Shown here one piece after another: positions 1-10,656 of a stretch of 64,000 bases of DNA. Both the position numbers and the translations under genes were made by a program. This DNA is from Flaccisagitta enflata (lineage: Eukaryota; Chaetognatha; Sagittoidea; Aphragmophora): the NCBI GenBank assembly GCA_965153355.1, contig OZ231126.1, positions 124,001 to 188,000 of the forward strand, in the 5' to 3' direction. The notes under the pieces are model-generated. The model saw only the letters and a program-made list of their open reading frames with translations. It was not told the origin of the DNA and did not search any database. The first letter of the stretch is position 1, and every line of letters starts with the position of its first letter.

Positions 1-3000
1 TGCCACAAGTTGACATGTTTCATGACGTCATTTGGGATTTTGTCATCCCATCCAAGTTGCAATTGCCACAATGACTGCATGAGTATTTTTCCACGGCACG
101 TCAACGGCGCCTTTAACCCCAATGGGTCGTAGATGCTTGCCAGCATAGCAAGAACATCTCTCTTTGTTTGACATTGTCTGTCAGTGACGGCTTTTGGAGC
201 CAAAGTGTCATCACTGGTGTTCCATTCAATACCAAGGACTGAGGTATGGACCTTGTTTTCCAACAGTGAGGGATCCATTGCATCCAGAACGGCTTGGCAG
301 TTGCTGTTGATTTTCTGTACTTTCATGCACATTCCATCGAAGAATTCAATCAATTCCTCCAGTAATTGAATGGCAACTTGTATCTCCCAGGTTCCAGTGA
401 TGGTGTCATCAATGTAAAGCTGGTCTCTGACTGCTTTGACTGCCAGAAGGAACTTTCCCATCCTTTCCATCCTGTTTGCATGTTCAAGGATGGTTTCACC
501 GGACAAGTAAGGTGATGATGCTTCTCCAAAGAGTAGTGTGCATTGTCTCATCAATTTTTCAAATGCAAAGAAATGATGCAAATCTTTCTGTTGATCAGGT
601 ATGGTGATTCTAAAGAACATCTTGCTGATATCTGCAATCACAGCAATTGGGTTGTTTCTGAATTGTAACAGCAATCCAATAACCTCAGGGAGCAGGTTTG
701 GGCCTGCATATTGGCATTTGTTTAAAGACAGGCCATTCTTGTCTTCTTTTGATGCATTCATCACATTTCTGATTGCGGTTGTAGATTGACCTTCTGTTAT
801 GACAGAATGCCGAGGGAGGAAGTGTTTCTGTGTGTTTGGATCATCTTTCTCAGAAGTGACCTCTTCAATGATGCCTTGTCTTTCTTGATCATCAAAGACG
901 GCTTTTACCTGCTCTTTCAGAGTAGGGTTTTTGTCCAATTTTTGCATCTGCTTTTGATGCAGGATTTTGGCGATCTTTTCATTATCACCCAGTTGTTTGA
1001 CAGTTTCCTTGTATGGAATTGTGGCTTGGTATTGTTTCTTGACATCATCATATATGATGTTCTGTTGAACTTCTTTCCTGAAGTCATTTTCTTCAACTTC
1101 ATGAACCATCGGTTCCTTGTGTGTATGTGTGCCTAAGCATTCAGCCTCATAGAACTGCTTGAGCTCTGATTCAATCCCTTTGAAGGGTCTTGTGGTGACC
1201 TTTTGGCAAGAGGTCCTTTTGCCCTCAAAGTTTGGGCAGGCTCCACACAAAATCCAACCGAAGATTGTTTGGACTCCTACAGGGGCTGTGATCTTGCCCT
1301 TTGCACGGGCTCCTGTTTTTATGGCTTCAGCATAGTCTGCGCCAATCAGTATTTCCACTTGCTCTTCTTCTCTTGGGAAGCAGTCGGCGAAGCGGATGTT
1401 TTTCAAGTGAGAAAATTCTTTTGTTGGGTCAAATGGAACGGCATCCATTTCAATACACAGTGGTCCATCCCGGACCAAAGCGTCCATGGTGAAATTGTTC
1501 CCTCTTGTGGTTTTCAAAGTGACCTTTGCCACAGAAAACTCTTTTGGGGGTTCAAGTGTTGCTGAGAAAGCCACAGCAACCGAAAATGTTTTCTTTCCAA
1601 CTATTGGAAGGTTCAATTCATCAACAACCTGTTGAGTGATCCAAGTGTTTTGTGACCCATCATCAAGCATCGCTCGGATGGGTCTTTTGGCTGTGTCTCC
1701 AACAGCAGTCGCTTTGAACGACTTCAGAATAGAGCTTCCATTGAAACCCTTCGTTGAGGCGTTGTTTGCCGTAGTTTTTGGACCGTCCTCACCTCGAGGG
1801 GTCTCTGTTTGTTTGGAAATTGGTTTTGGCTTCTCCTCATGGTGCAAAACTGTTGGGTGATCAGTGCTCTGGCACTTCCTGCAAGTTACTGATTCTTCAC
1901 ATTTTTCACCTTGATGACCCTTCCGGGCGCATTTGAAGCACAATCTGTTCTTCATCAGAAACTCAAATCTTTCTTTCTTCTGTTTCTTACCTAAGAAACT
2001 GCACACTTCTGTGTCATGGTTGTTTTTGTTACAAAACCAACAGTGTCTTGCACTTTCAGTGCGGGTTGTCATTGAAGACGTGGTTTTTGGAGCATCAGTC
2101 TGTTTGTGCCCCTCTTTGTTGTGATTTTTGCCATCAGACGGTTTGGTTGCGCTTATTGGGAGGCAATCAACTCTGTCTTGTAAGAACTCAAGTAATTTTG
2201 TGGTGCTGTGATCATCATCTTCTGAGATGTGTTCAAGCCATTTCATTTTTATGTCTTCTGACATGTTCATTTCCACCATAGGAACAACAATAACACTTAT
2301 TGCTTCCGTGTCAGTGTGAAATTCCTCAAGACACTTGATAGAACTCTCCAACGTATTCAGAGTTGCTCTCAACTCATGTGTGCCGAACTTTTTCATTTTG
2401 ATGATTTTTTCAGCATAGCTTTGTTTGATCATGCGGGGTTTTCCAAATGTTTTCTTGAACACCTCATACAACTTGTCATAGTTGTCATCTGTGACTGAGT
2501 ACCCATCTGCAATTTTCTTAGCTTCATGAGTGCAACATGTTTTCAAATACAGCAACTTTTGATGATTGGGCATAGATTTGTTGTGAATCAAGTTGTCAAA
2601 TTGGGTAACCCAGCTATGGTAACCACTTGAGGAACTTCCTTCAAAAGTTGGTAATTCCACTTTAGGTAGTCTCAATTCAGACAGGTGTGCTGCAGGTGCT
2701 GCAGTTGGGGCTGCAAGTGGGGCTGGAGGTGTCAAATCTCTGATGGCCTTTCTTGCTGCAGCCAATACTCTTTCCGTGTTGACATACCAACTGTCTGCCA
2801 AAAATGTGTCAGCTTCAACCACCGCATCATCATCATCATATTGGCTGATGAAAGATAGAATGTATTCATCCAATTCTGTCAGGTCTTCAAATGCCTTTGT
2901 TACCTTTTCTGTCCCAATTTCAATTCTATCTGGGCATGGATTGGCATCACTTAATGCATTTTGCAAATGGTTGGAGTGTTTTGTAAGCTGTGTTCTTATT

Positions 3001-3110
3001 GCTCTCCTTTGTGATCTTTTCAAATCAAATGCATCAAAACCTTCAAATTTGTCCCTTTTAGCTTTTTCAATGAAAGCATTGATCCTGCCTTTGGCAGTGG
3101 CTTCATCCAT
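1..3110 (-). CDS. BEL/Pao retrotransposon gag-pol, 3' part beyond the window edge
   Basis: The minus strand is open from an in-frame stop near 3187 to position 1, about 1036 codons from the ATG at 3110, without a stop or frameshift. In order I read a Gag-like N-terminus; the LPKVELPTFEG signature typical of BEL gag (about residue 148); two CCHC zinc knuckles (C357-C360-H365-C370 and C391-C394-H399-C404) followed by a CCHH-like third; an aspartic protease motif LDDGSQ (about 482-487), where DDGS replaces the usual D-S/T-G; and reverse transcriptase with ADISKMFF (D827) and YIDD (899-902), then the ASIYDPLG motif. RNase H and integrase would lie left of position 1. These families replicate through an RNA intermediate in cytoplasmic particles. 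The intact frame suggests a recently active copy. It belongs to a different lineage from the BEL element at 10657-23905. Confidence 0.9.
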   Translation of the reverse strand, partial: MDEATAKGRINAFIEKAKRDKFEGFDAFDLKRSQRRAIRTQLTKHSNHLQNALSDANPCPDRIEIGTEKVTKAFEDLTELDEYILSFISQYDDDDAVVEADTFLADSWYVNTERVLAAARKAIRDLTPPAPLAAPTAAPAAHLSELRLPKVELPTFEGSSSSGYHSWVTQFDNLIHNKSMPNHQKLLYLKTCCTHEAKKIADGYSVTDDNYDKLYEVFKKTFGKPRMIKQSYAEKIIKMKKFGTHELRATLNTLESSIKCLEEFHTDTEAISVIVVPMVEMNMSEDIKMKWLEHISEDDDHSTTKLLEFLQDRVDCLPISATKPSDGKNHNKEGHKQTDAPKTTSSMTTRTESARHCWFCNKNNHDTEVCSFLGKKQKKERFEFLMKNRLCFKCARKGHQGEKCEESVTCRKCQSTDHPTVLHHEEKPKPISKQTETPRGEDGPKTTANNASTKGFNGSSILKSFKATAVGDTAKRPIRAMLDDGSQNTWITQQVVDELNLPIVGKKTFSVAVAFSATLEPPKEFSVAKVTLKTTRGNNFTMDALVRDGPLCIEMDAVPFDPTKEFSHLKNIRFADCFPREEEQVEILIGADYAEAIKTGARAKGKITAPVGVQTIFGWILCGACPNFEGKRTSCQKVTTRPFKGIESELKQFYEAECLGTHTHKEPMVHEVEENDFRKEVQQNIIYDDVKKQYQATIPYKETVKQLGDNEKIAKILHQKQMQKLDKNPTLKEQVKAVFDDQERQGIIEEVTSEKDDPNTQKHFLPRHSVITEGQSTTAIRNVMNASKEDKNGLSLNKCQYAGPNLLPEVIGLLLQFRNNPIAVIADISKMFFRITIPDQQKDLHHFFAFEKLMRQCTLLFGEASSPYLSGETILEHANRMERMGKFLLAVKAVRDQLYIDDTITGTWEIQVAIQLLEELIEFFDGMCMKVQKINSNCQAVLDAMDPSLLENKVHTSVLGIEWNTSDDTLAPKAVTDRQCQTKRDVLAMLASIYDPLGLKAPLTCRGKILMQSLWQLQLGWDDKIPNDVMKHVNLW

Positions 3111-4276
3111 GTTTACAGTACCAAAAAGCGCAAATGCAGTTCCAGTATTATTTTGTGTATCAATTTTTGTGGCTGCTGTTAACGCTCATCGGAGAACAAA
3201 AGATAAGTTTAGGTTCTAGACAAATCGGTCTTCACCTCTCCCCGACTCTGCTGCCCCCCTCCCCTATCTAATGTCCTCCAACGACAGTCTTGATTCAATA
3301 ACAACAACCACAATTCAACTTCCTGTTGAGAGTAGAAAACACTTTTTCTCTTTTTTCACAACGTTAAACTTTTTGGTTTCAATTCCAGAAACTTTTCTTT
3401 TCGTCGAATTTCCCCCCTTATCTTGAGGGATCTTTATTCTTTATTGTTTCTTTTCTGTTTATTTTTTAATAAACACTTTCGTTCGAAGGATTTCTTCAAA
3501 TTTTTGTTCTTATCATCAAAGGGATCTATTTTTCCGAATGAGACAAATGATTTTTTAGTCATGTGCACGCGACTCTATACTCCGCTTTGTTGGTTGGTTG
3601 GTCGGTTACAGGAGTTGGCTTTGTTTGACTTCCAAGTCAAGAGAGAGAGAATCCTGATTTTCTTTTCCTTTTCAGCGTTCCGAGATTTAAGAATGGAGAG
3701 TGAAATTTCACAAAATGGTTGGTTGATCCGTCGGTCGATCCGGCTCGAGGGACCATGAATGATTGTCAGCTTTATGAGCAAAGGACTGTAGTTAGCTGGT
3801 CGACTTTCGGATCTGTTGTTGGTGACTATCACTGTCTATCTTTTTTCTCTTAGAAGGTGAACGCTTAATTAGACGGTTGTAAGGCGCATAATTGTAAAAG
3901 GATTTGTAATAAAATGAGATTACAATGAGAAAACGGATTCTTTCCAAAAGTAGTAGGTTTGATTGTTTAATCCAAAGAAAATAGCCCAATTCATGAGCCT
4001 TATGCGTCCTTGCTTTTACTTTAAAAAAAGAACGTCTTATTTGTAAGTCTTTCTTCTACGAAGACTAAATGTGAACTAACTAAAGGCAGAGAGTCTCGCT
4101 CTGCGCAGTTGTTTATCTCATAATTCATCTATACATTCTCGTGACTCCCGGCTTTCTAGCCAATCATGCATGACTATTAAGAAATCATGTATCCAATAAT
4201 AGCCTAACACGTCTTTAACAAAGGGTTACGCAAGTCTATGGAAAATTCCCAACTGAGGCAACTTAACATCATGATT
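3111..4276 (-). other. leader region upstream of the BEL gag ORF, possible LTR
   Basis: No gene is visible. Being just 5' of the gag start, this stretch should hold the leader and 5' LTR of the element at 1-3110. A plausible LTR outer end is CTTAACA at 4262-4268 (TGTTAAG on the minus strand), but the partner LTR is outside the window, so neither end can be confirmed. A copy of the dispersed palindrome/GGTC repeat sits at 3556-3612. Confidence 0.35.
3556..3612 (+). repeat. dispersed repeat A (palindromic head plus GGTT/GGTC tail)
   Basis: Reads TTTTTAGTCATGTGCACGCGACTCTA, then CTTTGTTGG and GGTT/GGTC tetramers. The head resembles the perfect palindrome AGTCGCGTGCACGCGACT seen at 29292. The same order of parts recurs at ten or more places in this window on both strands. 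Confidence 0.7.
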
Positions 4277-4710
4277 GAATACCACGCGAAAAAAGAGAGA
4301 AAAAAAGACGCACTCATCTATTTACTGAAAAAGAAATATAAAAATAAAAAAAAATCAGATTTCAGTCATTTTTGAAGATTTTCAAAAAAATCTTTCATTC
4401 TAGACCAATTCCAGGTCTGTATCTCATTTTTGTATCTCGTTCTCGCATCTTGTTCTCGTAACGGTTTAGAAGCTAGAGCCCTGCAAAAAGAAGCACTATT
4501 TTGCTATATGCAATACTGAAATGGGCGATATTTTCATTCAAACTTATGTTATTTCTAAACAAAAAAAGATAGCAATACCAGATTGGCGGCAAATGAAAGT
4601 ACTTTCGAAGATCTTTTAAATGGTCTAAGATTTTAGTTGATTATCTTAAGATTCAGTAGCAATATTAGCCACTTAAAAGTGCGTCTTTTTTTTTTATCCG
4701 TGTGGTATTC
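4277..4710. mobile_element. MITE, AATACCA family, copy 1
   Basis: About 434 bp bounded by inverted termini: GAATACCACGCG plus an A-rich tract and AAAGACGCACT on the left, mirrored by AGTGCGTCTTT, a T-rich tract and CGTGTGGTATTC on the right. The interior (TCTAGACCAAT...GGTTTAG-AGCTAGAGC...CTAAGATTTTAGTT) recurs in copies at 33749-34166 and 40467-40887 (the latter inverted). No coding capacity, so it is non-autonomous. A clear target duplication was not found. Confidence 0.7.
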
Positions 4711-4832
4711 TAATCTCAATTAGATCTAGGCCTATTGGTATAGCTAAGTGTCCAAGCGCGCAATTGCTGTAAGGTAGCAGGCAAATTTGGTAGAATTTAG
4801 AAGATAATTGACAAAAGAAATACCAGCGATGG

Positions 4833-4905
4833 TTTTTAGGTGCGCCAAAATACCTCTATGATAGGCTTTGTCCGTTGGTCGGTTGGTTGGTTGGTCTGTT
4901 TGGTA
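4833..4905 (+). repeat. dispersed repeat A, copy
   Basis: TTTTTAGGTGCGCC...CTCTATGATAGGCTTTGTCCGTTGGTCGGTTGG: same layout as the other repeat A copies, with a G-for-C variant head (AGGTGCGC). Confidence 0.65.
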
Positions 4906-4968
4906 AGACTTACTATGAGCAAAACTAAACATTTGGTGTATCTTTAAAGAAATATGAAATATTTTCAG

Positions 4969-5054
4969 GATCAAAGTGCCCGATCTGGTAAAACTCAACG
5001 CTACGAAGTCACCATCGATGAAGTTCTTTATCTCACTGTACCAAATGACAGACA
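4969..5054 (+). CDS. USH2A: usherin-like exon A (FN3 module 1, first half)
   Basis: Acceptor ATTTTCAG and donor GTAAGT. Phase 0 in, phase 2 out. Encodes the C strand area of an FN3 module (GKTQRYEVTIDE). The codon CA|G joins the next exon in frame. The exon before it is outside the window. Confidence 0.75.
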
Positions 5055-5290
5055 GTAAGTTAACATTATCAAATGGATAACTATCACTATCTCACTGTCA
5101 CACAATTTGACGTCCAGTAATTTTGCAGAAAATGGTTCAGGCGAGTACAGTTAAGAAGACTTGTAAATGTTGTTGTTGTTGTTAGTATAAGTGAGGTTTC
5201 ATTTTGAAATATCGAAGAGGCCTTTATCAAGTTTATGTTTTCCCACCAACACAAACAAAAGCGGATGTCATTCCTTAAGACAATCTGGTT

Positions 5291-5386
5291 TTTAGTCGCG
5301 TGCAACGCGACTCTACACCCCGCTTTGTCGGTCCGTCGGTCGGTCTGTTGGTCAGTCGGTCGGTCGGTCGGTTGGTCCCCTTTTTA
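5291..5386 (+). repeat. dispersed repeat A, copy with long tail
   Basis: TTTTTAGTCGCGTGCAACGCGACTCTACACCCCGCTTTGTCGG followed by (CGGT)n. The head is the palindrome with one extra A. The tail runs on into GGGCTCACAGCTCCTTCCCAAATG at about 5410-5435, which recurs in the copy at 28200-28342. Confidence 0.7.
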
Positions 5387-5654
5387 CTTTTTCGGCGTTT
5401 TTAAGCTTTTTGGGCTCACAGCTCCTTCCCAAATGCCCTTATAATTCATTCTTAAGTCATTTTAAGTCATTTCAGGTCACCTTGAGTCATTTAAACTCAA
5501 TTTAAGTCATCTTAGGCTATTTATGTCTTGCACGCGACTTATAGGTGTTGGCCTTGTTCGTTTTAGTCGCATGATTTTGTTCAAAATCGCTCCTGCACGC
5601 GGTCTTAAGTAGTCCGGGATAGACTACTCAGTACTCACTAGATTTTTGAACTAC

Positions 5655-5907
5655 CTGAATGTGACAATTTAAGAATTTGACAATGTGGCAATGTTTCAAT
5701 GTTTCAATGTGGCAATGTGACAATGTGACAATGTGACAATGTGACAATGTGACAATGTGACAATGTGACAATGTGTCAATGTTGCAATGTGACAATGTGA
5801 CAATGTGACAGTGCGACAATGTGACAATGAGACAATGTGGCAATGTGGCAATGTGGCAATGTGACAATGTGGCAATGTGGCAATGTGACAATATGACAAT
5901 GTGACAA
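5655..5907. repeat. 9-bp minisatellite (ACAATGTGR)n
   Basis: About 28 near-identical 9-bp units in the intron just before exon B. The array is open in several minus frames only because 9 is a multiple of 3, so the apparent HCHIVTLSHCHI peptides are not genes. Confidence 0.9.
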
Positions 5908-5938
5908 TTCGACTTTGTTTCTCTTACTTCTTTTGCAG

Positions 5939-6175
5939 GAGTGAGAAAACAATCGTGTTGACAAATATGAGCGCCTGGACTCTTTACTACATTCGTATTT
6001 TGGCCTGCAACGCTGCTGGCTGCACGGAATCCCCCGTCCAGGAAATTCGATCTGCAGCAGAAAAAGCGCAACAAGTTCCAGGACCAACTCTACTCATGGG
6101 AGCAAACAGAAAGACTCAAGTGTTTGCATCACAACCAGGAAAACCAAACAACCAAATGAGCTCATTAGAATACAG
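5939..6175 (+). CDS. USH2A: usherin-like exon B (end of FN3 1, start of FN3 2)
   Basis: Acceptor TTTTGCAG, donor GTTATT. Contains the F-strand signature YYIRILACNAAGCTESP, the closest match to usherin in the window, then a linker into the next module. Phase 2 in and 2 out; the last codon AG|A is completed by exon C. Confidence 0.8.
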
Positions 6176-6354
6176 GTTATTGATACTAGTCATTGAGCCA
6201 TATGCACAAAATATGATTACAGTTTACAATATGCCAAACTTGAATTACAGTTGAGGGTATAAGAGCCAGTAATCCAACAGCTAGAATTACCATAAGGGTC
6301 ACAATAATCAATGAGCCAAATACCACAATTGCAATAGAGGATAGAATAGCTAAT

Positions 6355-6690
6355 AAATCCATCCATCTATCCATATATTCATCAATCCCCCCGTCCATTC
6401 ATCCTTCCGTCCATTCATCCATCCACCCATCCCTCCATTTAGATAACCATCCATCTATCAATCCATCCATCCATCCATCCATCCATCCATCCACCCATCT
6501 ATCCATCTATCCATCCATCCATACATTAATACCATCTACCCTTCCATTAATTCATCCATTCACCCATAAATCCAACCATCTTTCATTCAATCTATACATC
6601 CTTCCATCCATCCATCCATCCATCCATCCATCCATCCATCCATCCATCCTTCCATCCAACCATCCTTCCATCCATCCATCTGTTCCTCAT
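6355..6690. repeat. (ATCC)n microsatellite before exon C
   Basis: Interrupted CATC/CATT tetranucleotide tract that leads directly into the pyrimidine tract of the acceptor at 6703. Confidence 0.9.
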
Positions 6691-6704
6691 TTATACCCAA
6701 ACAG

Positions 6705-6852
6705 AATTTATAAATCCTCGGATCAAGATACTTTCGGTCGAAACGTGCACACTTTCAAATTTGCCGATTTCTCGGCATCAGAAGACAAAATTCGACCCCC
6801 GACAGCACCTGACTACGCAGCACAGCCCGGAATCGCCATTTACTTCTATCAA
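6705..6852 (+). CDS. USH2A: usherin-like exon C (FN3 2, middle)
   Basis: Acceptor AACAG, donor GTAAGG. The reading [12 protein letters not shown]...[16 protein letters not shown] continues in phase 0 into exon D (ARVEYGHDSWSN), giving an FN3-like F strand (IYFYQARVEYG). The last 47 bases plus donor are the unit that has been amplified about 28 times immediately downstream. Confidence 0.75.
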
Positions 6853-7142
6853 GTAAGGAATGGACAGACAGACAGAAAGACAGACACAGACTGCACCTGA
6901 CTACGCAGCACAGCCCGGAATCGCCATTTACTTCTATCAAGTAAGGAATGGACAGACAGACAGGAGGACAGACACAGACTGCACCTGACTACGCAGCACA
7001 GCCCGGGATCGCCATTTACTTCTATCAAGTAAGGAATGGACAGACAGATAGATAGACTTACAGACAAACAGACAGACACAGACAGCACCTGACTACGCAG
7101 CACAGCCCGGGATCGCCATTTACTTCTATCAAGTAAGTAATG

Positions 7143-7182
<40 letters not shown>

Positions 7183-8378
7183 GCACCTGACTACGCAGCA
7201 CAGCCCGGAATCGCCATTTACTTCTATCAAGTAAGTAATAGACAGACAGATAAACAGACAGACAGACAGCACCTGACTACGCAGCACAGCCCGGAATCGC
7301 CATTTACTTCTATCAAGTAAGTAATGGACAGACAGACAGGAAGACAGACACAGACAGCACCTGACTACGCAGCACAGCCCGGGATCGCCATTTACTTCTA
7401 TCAAGTAAGAAATGGACAGACAGACAGACAGACAGACACAGACAGAAACCTGACTACGCAGCACAGCCCGGGATCGCCATTTACTTCTATCAAGTAAGTA
7501 ATAGAGAGACAGACAGGAAGAGAGACAGACAGCACCTGACTACGCAGCACAGCCCGGGATCGCCATTTACTTCTATCAAGTAAGAAATGGACAGACAGAC
7601 AGGAAGACAGTCAGACACAGACAGCACCTGACTACGCAGCACAGCCCGGGATCGCCATTTACTTCTATCAAGTAAGGAATGGACAGACAGACAGGAAGAC
7701 AGACACAGACAGCACCTGACTACGCAGCACAGCCCGGGATCGCCATTTACTTCTATCAAGTAAGTAATAGACAGACAGATAAACAGACAGACAGACAGCA
7801 CCTGACTACGCAGCACAGCCCGGAATCGCCATTTACTTCTATCAAGTAAGTAATAGACAGACAGATAAACAGACAGACAGACAGCACCTGACTACGCAGC
7901 ACAGCCCGGAATCGCCATTTACTTCTATCAAGTAAGTAATAGACAGACAGATAAACAGACAGACAGACAGCACCTGACTACGCAGCACAGCCCGGAATCG
8001 CCATTTACTTCTATCAAGTAAGGAATGGACAGACAGACAGGAAGACAGACACAGACAGCACCTGACTACGCAGCACAGCCCGGAATCGCCATTTACTTCT
8101 ATCAAGTAAGTAATAGACAGACAGATAAACAGACAGACAGACAGCACCTGACTACGCAGCACAGCCCGGAATCGCCATTTACTTCTATCAAGTAAGGAAT
8201 GGACAGACAGACAGGAAGACAGACACAGACAGCACCTGACTACGCAGCACAGCCCGGGATCGCCATTTACTTCTATCAAGTAAGAAATGGACAGACAGAC
8301 AGACAGACAGACACAGACAGAAACCTGACTACGCAGCACAGCCCGGGATCGCCATTTACTTCTATCAAGTAAGTAATG

Positions 8379-8414
<36 letters not shown>

Positions 8415-10060
8415 GCACCTGACTACGCAGCACAGCCCGGAATCGCCATTTACTTCTATCAAGTAAGTAATAGACAGACAGATAAACAGACAGACAGACA
8501 GCACCTGACTACGCAGCACAGCCCGGGATCGCCATTTACTTCTATCAAGTAAGGAATGGACGGACAGACAGGATGACAGACACAGACAGCACCTGATTAC
8601 GCAGCACAGCCCAGAATCACTATCTACTTCTATCAAGTAAGGAATGGACAGACAGACAGAAAGACAGGAAGACAGTCAGACACAGACAGCACCTGACTAC
8701 GCAGCACAGCCCGGAATCACTATCTACTTCTATCAAGTAAGGAATGGATAGACAGACAGAAAGACAGGAAGACAGTCAGACACAGACAGCACCTGACTAC
8801 GCAGCACAGCACAGAATCGCCATTTAATTCTATCAAGTAAGGAATGGACAGACAGACAGGACGACAGACAGACAGCACCTGAATACGCAGCACAGCCCAG
8901 TAACAGGTCTCACTAAATTAGGCGGAAAGAGATGAAAACTCGTTGAAAAGCGGGTTAAAAATGGGAATATAATCAATCCAAGTGATGTATATCACCAATT
9001 TATGTTTATTTCATCAACATAATGCCAAAAATGCCCAAACAAAGAAATGGCTATCCCCTAATGAACGTAAATGTGCTGATGAGTCAAAGGCAAACAAATT
9101 TGGGATTGACACACTATTCTTATCGTTTATTCTCGACTTCACCTTCAATTCCTCAACTGCTGTCAACATACGCGGCTTTTTGTCTGCGTGACTGACTTTC
9201 CTGCATCCATCTATTGCATTACAAGATAAATGGCGATTTTTTTGCATTCCATCTTCTTAAAATGACGGACGGTAAACGTTTTCCACTTTGCTGCATTTTT
9301 TCCGTTAAAATCAGCAATAATCTGACACCTCACTTTTGGTAAAACACCCTCCATCACGCCCTACATGCAGGAAAGTTGCCAACATCGCTTTGCTATGTCA
9401 AAATACTGGGTCTTAGCTGTCTCCATGTCAAATTTCATCATGCTGAGGGCATTTTTACTATCTATATTGATCATTTTACTTTTCCGCCTAATTTTGTGAG
9501 ACCTGTTATCACTATCTACTTCTATCAAGTAAGGAATGGAAAGACAGACAGAAAGACAGGAAGACAGTCAGACACAGACAGCACCTGACTACGCAGCACA
9601 GCACAGAATCGCTATTTAATTCTATCAAGTAAGGAATGGACAGACAGACAGGACGACAGTCAGACAGCACCTGACTACGCAGCACAGCCCGGAATCGCCA
9701 TCTACTTCTATCAAGTAAGGAATGGACAGACAGACAGGACGACAGTCAGACACAGACAGCACCTGACCACGCAGCACAGCCCGGAGTCGCCATTTACTTC
9801 TATCAAGTGGGGAATGGACAGACAGACAGATAGACAAACAAGCAGACAAATAGAAAGACAGCACCTGACTACGCAGCACCCCCCGGAATCGCTGTGTACT
9901 TCTTTCAGGTGAGGATTTGTCAGACGGTCAAACAGATAGAAAGAAAGACAGACAGACAGAAAGACAGACAGACAGAAAGACAGACAGACAGCACCAGATG
10001 ACACAGCACAGCCCGGAACCGCAATCTACTTCTATCAAGTTAGGAATGGACAGACAGCCA
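6853..10060. repeat. tandem array of exon C 3'-edge plus splice donor
   Basis: About 28 units of 83-105 bp. Each has GCACCTGACTACGCAGCACAG, CCCGGRATCGCCATTTACTT and CTATCAAGTAAG (the end of exon C with its donor), then a variable GACA/GATA/GGAA tetranucleotide stretch. Units are nearly identical in 6.9-8.6 kb and more diverged after 8.6 kb and after 9.5 kb. One unit is cut at 8900 by a Tc1-like element and resumes at 9509. As a 47-nt cassette exon a unit would shift the frame, so the array is most likely intronic. Confidence 0.9.
8903..9506 (-). mobile_element. Tc1-like non-autonomous transposon, copy 1
   Basis: Flanked by TA on both sides. The terminal inverted repeats read ACAGGTCTCACWAAATTAGG at the outer ends and continue CGGAAA. 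On the minus strand the interior keeps a short stretch resembling a helix-turn-helix of a Tc1/mariner-type transposase, with no catalytic domain. It interrupts a unit of the exon C array, so it is younger than that array. A second copy lies at 58006-58610. Confidence 0.85.
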
Positions 10061-10096
10061 GACAGCCAGACATACAGAAACTAGAAAGACAGAGAT

Positions 10097-10141
<45 letters not shown>

Positions 10142-10156
10142 TAGACAGACAGACAG

Positions 10157-10503
10157 ACCATTCATTCATTCATTCATTCCTTCATTCATTCATTCATTCA
10201 TTCATTCATTCATTCATTCATTCATTCATTCATTCATTCATTAATTCACTCATTCATTTTTTCATTCATTCATTCATTCATTCATTCATTCATTCATTCA
10301 TTCATTCATTCATTCATTCATTCATTCATTCATTCATTCATTCATTCAATCATTCATGTTCCCATTCAGGCGAGAGTAGAGTACGGGCATGACAAGTGGC
10401 TAAACAGAAACTGTCTGACTTACTGACTAGTTATTTATTCATTCATTCATTCATTCATTTATTCATTCATAGATTCATTCATTCATTCATTCATTCATTC
10501 ATT
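10157..10503. repeat. (ATTC)n tracts flanking an exon D partial copy
   Basis: Long ATTC repeat at 10157-10355 and a second at 10435-10503. Between them, at 10370-10420, is a copy of the exon D 5' edge with its acceptor (CCCATTCAG, then GCGAGAGTAGAGTACGGGCA), which decays after about 50 bp. Confidence 0.9.
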
Positions 10504-10522
10504 TGTTTTTGTTCTCATTCAG

Positions 10523-10598
10523 GCGAGAGTGGAGTACGGGCATGACTCGTGGTCTAACACTTCCGTTATTTCACTGGATCAGTTCAAATTCTGCGAAG
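10523..10598 (+). CDS. USH2A: usherin-like exon D (end of FN3 2)
   Basis: Acceptor TTCTCATTCAG, donor GTCAGT, phase 0 in and 1 out. Encodes ARVEYGHDSWSNTSVISLD and a cysteine-ending linker. The acceptor pyrimidine tract is the end of an ATTC microsatellite. Confidence 0.75.
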
Positions 10599-10656
10599 GT
10601 CAGTATCATTGATAAATTGTTACCATTTACATTTGTCTAAATGGTTTTTCTATCCT

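Noticed and set aside
184-3219. Plus-strand ORFs of 60-158 residues
   Set aside because: Antisense to the continuous BEL gag-pol frame.
6755-8636. Long minus-strand ORFs rich in CLSVCLSV and [14 protein letters not shown]
   Set aside because: Antisense of the exon C edge array; they arise from the repeat.
6853-10060. CRISPR-like array
   Set aside because: Spacers are tetranucleotide repeats, not unique sequence, and the setting is animal intron DNA.
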